A stretch of 42,496 bases of DNA from Clostridia bacterium (GTDB taxonomy: Bacteria > Bacillota_A > Clostridia > Oscillospirales > CAG-272), in assembly GCA_017452945.1 (NCBI GenBank), contig JAFTLD010000006.1:1-42496 (forward strand), read 5' to 3'. The notes beneath the pieces are model-generated. The model had not been told where the DNA came from. It saw only the letters and a program-made list of their open reading frames with translations, and searched no databases. Positions 39,436-42,496 of the stretch are shown one piece after another. How positions within the stretch are numbered: the first letter of the stretch is position 1; every line of letters begins with the position of its first letter. Position numbers and translations under genes: made by a program.

Positions 39436-40128
39436 TTACTTCCTCTTCTTTTTTCCCTTGATCTGCTTTTTCAGATCCGTAAGCGCTGTATCAATGCCGC
39501 CTACCGCATCGATCAGGCCGTATTCCACTGCTTCTTTGCCTTCGATCACCGATCCCACGTCGGTGGCGATCATGTCGGGACGCATCATCAATTCATTGAT
39601 CTCATCCGCTCTCGCTTTGGAATGGTCGCAAATGAAGTTGATGATCCGCTTTTGCATTTGCGAGAAATACGTGTAAGTCTGCGGTGCGCCCACCACAAGA
39701 CCGTTGATCCTGACGGGGTGTATGGTCATGGTCGCGCTTGGCACAATAAAGGATCGCTTGGCCGCCACCGCCAGAGGTACCCCGATCGAGTGTCCTCCGC
39801 CCAGCACCACAGATGCGGTCGGCTTGGTCATGGACGCGATCACCTCGGCAATTGCCAAGCCCGCCTCTACGTCACCGCCCATGGTGTTGAGTAAGATCAG
39901 AAGTCCGTCGATCTCGGGATCCTGCTCAATAGATACCAAAAGGGGAATGAGGTGCTCGTATTTGGTGGATTTTTGTCCGTCAGGCAGAATATAATGTCCC
40001 TCGATCTGCCCCACGATCGAAAGGCAGTGAATGGTTTCATGCTCACCCTTTGCAACCACACCGCCGCTCTCCTTTATGTTTTCCAACTGCTCACTTTGCT
40101 TGTCTTGTATCTCGTCCTTGTGCTTCAT
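39436..40128 (-). CDS. ClpP-class serine protease, TepA-like
   Basis: A 230-residue protein of the ClpP/crotonase fold, like the translocation-enhancing TepA group. The oxyanion Gly pair is at LNTMGGDVEAGLAIAEV, the nucleophile Ser at LGGGHSIGVPLAVAA (near residue 125), and the His at SATMTIHPVR (near 150); an Asp of the triad is likely in the C-terminal third (MMRPDMIAT). It starts with a charged segment without signal peptide and ends with a basic tail KGKKKRK, so it is cytoplasmic. GGAGG precedes the ATG. The gene stands alone. Confidence 0.88.
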   Translation of the reverse strand: MKHKDEIQDKQSEQLENIKESGGVVAKGEHETIHCLSIVGQIEGHYILPDGQKSTKYEHLIPLLVSIEQDPEIDGLLILLNTMGGDVEAGLAIAEVIASMTKPTASVVLGGGHSIGVPLAVAAKRSFIVPSATMTIHPVRINGLVVGAPQTYTYFSQMQKRIINFICDHSKARADEINELMMRPDMIATDVGSVIEGKEAVEYGLIDAVGGIDTALTDLKKQIKGKKKRK

Positions 40129-40207
40129 ATCTGCCTCCGTTTGTGTATATATTGACAGTATGCCCTAAAAATATTATGATATGCACGTGTTATTATTCAA
40201 AAAATCT

Positions 40208-40236
40208 CTTTACAATTTTGTAGAATCGTGATATAA
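40208..40236 (+). promoter_or_regulatory. Promoter of the pduL operon
   Basis: TTTACA (40208-40213) and TATAAT (40231-40236) with a 17-bp spacer. Confidence 0.8.
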
Positions 40237-40306
40237 TATAGGATGATAATGGAGAAATCCGGTTTTTTGTAAAAATAAAAATTAATATACATAAGGAGAT
40301 GTCATT

Positions 40307-40882
40307 ATGGAAAACAAAATTCTGGTTGAAACTTCCGCCAGACACATCCACTTGACCAAAGAAGCCGTTGAGGTTCTGTACGGCGCAGGCGCAGAGCTGA
40401 CTGTAAAGAAGATGCTCAGCCAGCCCGGTCAGTTCGCAACCGGCAACGCAAAGATCACCCTGGTCGGCCCTAAGGGCTCTCTGGCAGTCAGCGTTCTGGG
40501 TCCCACCCGTCCTGCTAACCAGGTAGAGCTGTCCTTCTCCGATGCGCGCGCACTGGGTCTTGCCGGTGTTCCCGTACGTGAGAGCGGCGACGTTGCAAAC
40601 ACCCCCGGCGTAAAGCTGGTCGGTCCTTGCGGCGAGCTTGAGATCGATAGCGGCGTGATCATCGCGAAAAGACACATCCACATGCGTCCCGAAGAGGCAG
40701 AGGCTCTGGGCGTAACCAACGGTCAGATCGTCAAGGTGCGCGTAAATTCCGCACGTTCTTTGATCTTTGACGACGTTGTTTGCCGTGTCAGCGATAAGTT
40801 TGCTCTGGCTATGCACATCGATACCGACGAGTGCAACGCTGCTTGCGCATTCGGTGAGATTTACGGCGAGATCGTAGACTGA
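40307..40882 (+). CDS. pduL: Phosphate propanoyltransferase PduL
   Basis: A 191-residue protein with two copies of the PduL beta-barrel motif: ETSARHIHLTKEAVEVL at residues 8-24 and IIAKRHIHMRPEEAEALG at about 117-134, whose His residues bind zinc. RESGDVANTPGVKLVGP is also typical. It swaps CoA and phosphate on propanoyl or acetyl groups. No N-terminal targeting helix for a microcompartment is seen and no shell genes are near, so it may act as the cell's general phosphotransacetylase. AAGGAG lies 9 bases before the ATG. An SGNH hydrolase gene follows after 19 bp. Confidence 0.93.
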   Translation: MENKILVETSARHIHLTKEAVEVLYGAGAELTVKKMLSQPGQFATGNAKITLVGPKGSLAVSVLGPTRPANQVELSFSDARALGLAGVPVRESGDVANTPGVKLVGPCGELEIDSGVIIAKRHIHMRPEEAEALGVTNGQIVKVRVNSARSLIFDDVVCRVSDKFALAMHIDTDECNAACAFGEIYGEIVD

Positions 40883-40901
40883 AAGGAACAATAAAGAGAT
40901 T

Positions 40902-41528
40902 ATGAAGATTTTGTTTCAAGGGGATAGCGTAACCGACGCGGGCCGAGACCGAAGTCAGTCCTCCGACATGGGCTTTGGGTACCCCAAGTACGCATCTGCT
41001 ATGCTGGAGGACGCGTTTCCCGATATTGATTTTGCATTCGAAAATCTTGGAATCAGCGGTAACCGCACCGAAGACCTCATTGCAAGAATGCAAAGTGATT
41101 TCATTGAAATACAACCCGATATAGTTTCTATTATGATTGGTATCAATGACGTGTGGCATCATTATTCGCACGGCATTGAAACCGCAAACGAACAGTTTGA
41201 ACGCAATTATACCACCCTGCTTGAAGAGATCAAGCAAAAAACCAATGCGAAGATCATGATCATTCAGCCGTTTCTGATCGATGTGCCAGACAAGCAGGAG
41301 CTGAAGGCCGAGCTTGCCGAAAAGCAGGCTATCGTCAAGGCACTGGCAGAGAAGTACGCGGACGTCTATCTTCCCATGCACGAGCTGTTTTTGGCAGACG
41401 AGGCAGAGGATAAGACCGTGTATGCTGCTGACGGTGTGCATCCCACCGAGGACGGCGCGTGCCTGATCGCGCAGAATTACTTAGAAGCCATCACTCCCCT
41501 GATTGAGGAGCTGGCACAAACTCTGTAA
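40902..41528 (+). CDS. SGNH/GDSL family hydrolase
   Basis: A 208-residue esterase with all four family blocks: GDSVTDAGRD (block I, nucleophile Ser near residue 9), GISGNR (block II), IGINDVW (block III, Asn) and DGVHPTEDG (block V, Asp and His). It has no signal peptide, so it should act in the cytoplasm on an ester or acetyl group of a sugar or lipid. It lies 19 bp after pduL with a weak AAAGGA site and 27 bp before the NifU-like gene, so the set may be one operon. Confidence 0.9.
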   Translation: MKILFQGDSVTDAGRDRSQSSDMGFGYPKYASAMLEDAFPDIDFAFENLGISGNRTEDLIARMQSDFIEIQPDIVSIMIGINDVWHHYSHGIETANEQFERNYTTLLEEIKQKTNAKIMIIQPFLIDVPDKQELKAELAEKQAIVKALAEKYADVYLPMHELFLADEAEDKTVYAADGVHPTEDGACLIAQNYLEAITPLIEELAQTL

Positions 41529-41555
41529 AAAATTTTGATAAGGAGATAAACAATC

Positions 41556-42272
41556 ATGAGCATTGAAAACAACTGCGAATATGCAATGAGCCTGGAAGTA
41601 CAGCACATGTGCAAAGTCGCTAAGGGCCCTGATCACGGTCCTGCTCCCATTCCCGAAGAAGGTAAGTGGGTACAGGCAAAGCAGATCACCGATATTTCCG
41701 CATACACCCACGGTGTGGGCTGGTGCGCACCCCAGCAGGGCGCATGCAAGCTGTCCCTGAACGTTAAGAACGGTATCATCGAGGAAGCACTGGTTGAGAC
41801 CATCGGCTGCTCCGGTATGACCCACTCCGCAGCTATGGCAGCAGAGATCCTGCCCGGCAAGACCTTGCTGGAGGCTCTGAACACCGACCTGGTTTGCGAC
41901 GCGATCAACACCGCTATGAGAGAGCTGTTCTTGCAGATCGTATACGGCCGTAGCCAGTCCGCATTCTCCGAAGGCGGTCTTGTTATCGGTGCAGGTATGG
42001 AAGACCTTGGTAAGGGCGAGAGAAGCATGGTTGGTACCATGTACGGCACCAAGGCAAAGGGCGTTCGTTACCTGGAAATGACCGAGGGCTACTGCACCAG
42101 AATGGCTCTTGACGAAAATGATCAGGTAATTGGCTATGAGTTCGTTTCTCTTGGCAAGATGACCGACTTCATCAAGAAGGGCATGGAGCCTAACGAAGCA
42201 TACGCAAAGGCAATGGGTACTTACGGCAGATTTGCTGAAGCTGTTAAGTACATCGACCCCCGCAAGGAATAA
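41556..42272 (+). CDS. NifU-like iron-sulfur cluster assembly scaffold protein
   Basis: A 238-residue protein with a NifU N-terminal-like core: THGVGWCAPQQGACKLSLNV, IGCSGMTHSAAMAAE and GLVIGAG. Cys residues in GWCAP, GACK and GCSG are the likely cluster ligands. Its C-terminal part (YLEMTEGYCTRMALDEND, then FIKKGMEPNEAYAKAMGTYG) differs from IscU. Codon use is strongly biased to GCA, AAG and CTG, which suggests high expression. AAGGAG precedes the ATG. A GGGtGRT-type gene follows after 19 bp, which is a recurrent pairing in Clostridia. Confidence 0.82.
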   Translation: MSIENNCEYAMSLEVQHMCKVAKGPDHGPAPIPEEGKWVQAKQITDISAYTHGVGWCAPQQGACKLSLNVKNGIIEEALVETIGCSGMTHSAAMAAEILPGKTLLEALNTDLVCDAINTAMRELFLQIVYGRSQSAFSEGGLVIGAGMEDLGKGERSMVGTMYGTKAKGVRYLEMTEGYCTRMALDENDQVIGYEFVSLGKMTDFIKKGMEPNEAYAKAMGTYGRFAEAVKYIDPRKE

Positions 42273-42291
42273 TTGAAGGAGGAATAACGTA

Positions 42292-42496
42292 ATGGCACAT
42301 TTTGAAGGTTATGAAAGACGCGAGGCCAAGATCCTTGGCGTACTCAATCAGTATGGAATTTCCTCCATCGACGAATGCAAGGAAATCTGCGATGCTAAGG
42401 GCATCAACCCCTATAAGATCGTAGAAGAAACCCAGCCCATCGCATTTGAAAATGCAAAGTGGGCATACACCGTTGGCGCAGCAATCGCAATCAAGA
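42292..42496 (+). CDS. GGGtGRT-type protein, partial (cut by window end)
   Basis: The first 68 codons of a frame that continues past the window. The start MAHFEGYERREAKILGVLNQ and the segment ISSIDECKEICDAKGINPYKIVEETQPIAFENAKWAYTVGAAIAIK agree with the beginning of the GGGtGRT family as I know it, a conserved protein of unknown role that often follows a NifU-like gene. GAAGGAGG lies 7 bases before the ATG. The Gly-rich signature that names the family is not in view. Confidence 0.72.
   Translation, partial: MAHFEGYERREAKILGVLNQYGISSIDECKEICDAKGINPYKIVEETQPIAFENAKWAYTVGAAIAIK

Overview
The window looks like chromosomal DNA of a low-to-mid GC anaerobic Firmicute (Clostridia, most like an uncultured gut Oscillospirales/Christensenellales-type genome). 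The reasons are strong AGGAGG-type ribosome sites, TTGACA/TATAAT promoters with 17-bp spacing, a feoA-feoB-Cys-rich iron cluster, oxygen-sensitive acyl-CoA-dehydratase-type enzymes, PduL, a NifU-like scaffold next to a GGGtGRT-type gene, and many short palindromic repeats between genes. I see no phage, plasmid, transposase, CRISPR or rRNA genes.

Layout. 1-3.5 kb: a GNAT acetyltransferase, a tRNA-Pro(CGG) with two degenerate tRNA-Pro copies upstream of it, repeat-rich spacer, a three-gene operon of small unknown proteins, and a YetF-like membrane protein. 3.5-8.8 kb: an iron-containing alcohol dehydrogenase, then the ferrous iron locus (feoA, feoB, FeoB-associated Cys-rich protein, a DtxR-like regulator, a membrane-anchored HMA protein) and a divergent DtxR/MntR-like repressor. 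Three GTTAGC-N4-GCTAAC palindromes are probably its operators. 8.9-13.4 kb: TrkH-TrkA potassium uptake with a CBS/CorC membrane protein and a possible 38-residue leader peptide. 13.7-20.9 kb: a three-gene operon made of a free-standing adenylation-carrier-reductase protein followed by two genes that match PlsA and PlsR, the anaerobic plasmalogen synthase. This is the most interesting metabolic unit.

20.9-26.4 kb: two tandem copies of an ECF sigma factor plus a large single-pass membrane sensor. Both sigma genes are preceded by a matching TGTNAC-N17-CGAC element, which suggests each module controls itself. 26.5-30.6 kb: a MATE exporter, a PHP phosphoesterase, an unusual array of mini-hairpins, and a TMEM164/YwaF-family membrane protein. 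30.7-36.7 kb: a surface lipoprotein with FG-GAP-like repeats and a five-bladed-propeller-like end, a GlcNAc-kinase-like protein with a Gfo/Idh oxidoreductase, and an ECF-type sigma factor with a C-terminal extension of about 350 residues. 36.9-42.5 kb: a MazG-like pyrophosphatase, a small conserved protein, a secreted nuclease lipoprotein, a large foldback element, a ClpP/TepA-like protease, PduL, an SGNH hydrolase, a NifU-like protein, and the start of a GGGtGRT-type gene cut by the window end.

All family names come from reading motifs by eye; no database search was possible.
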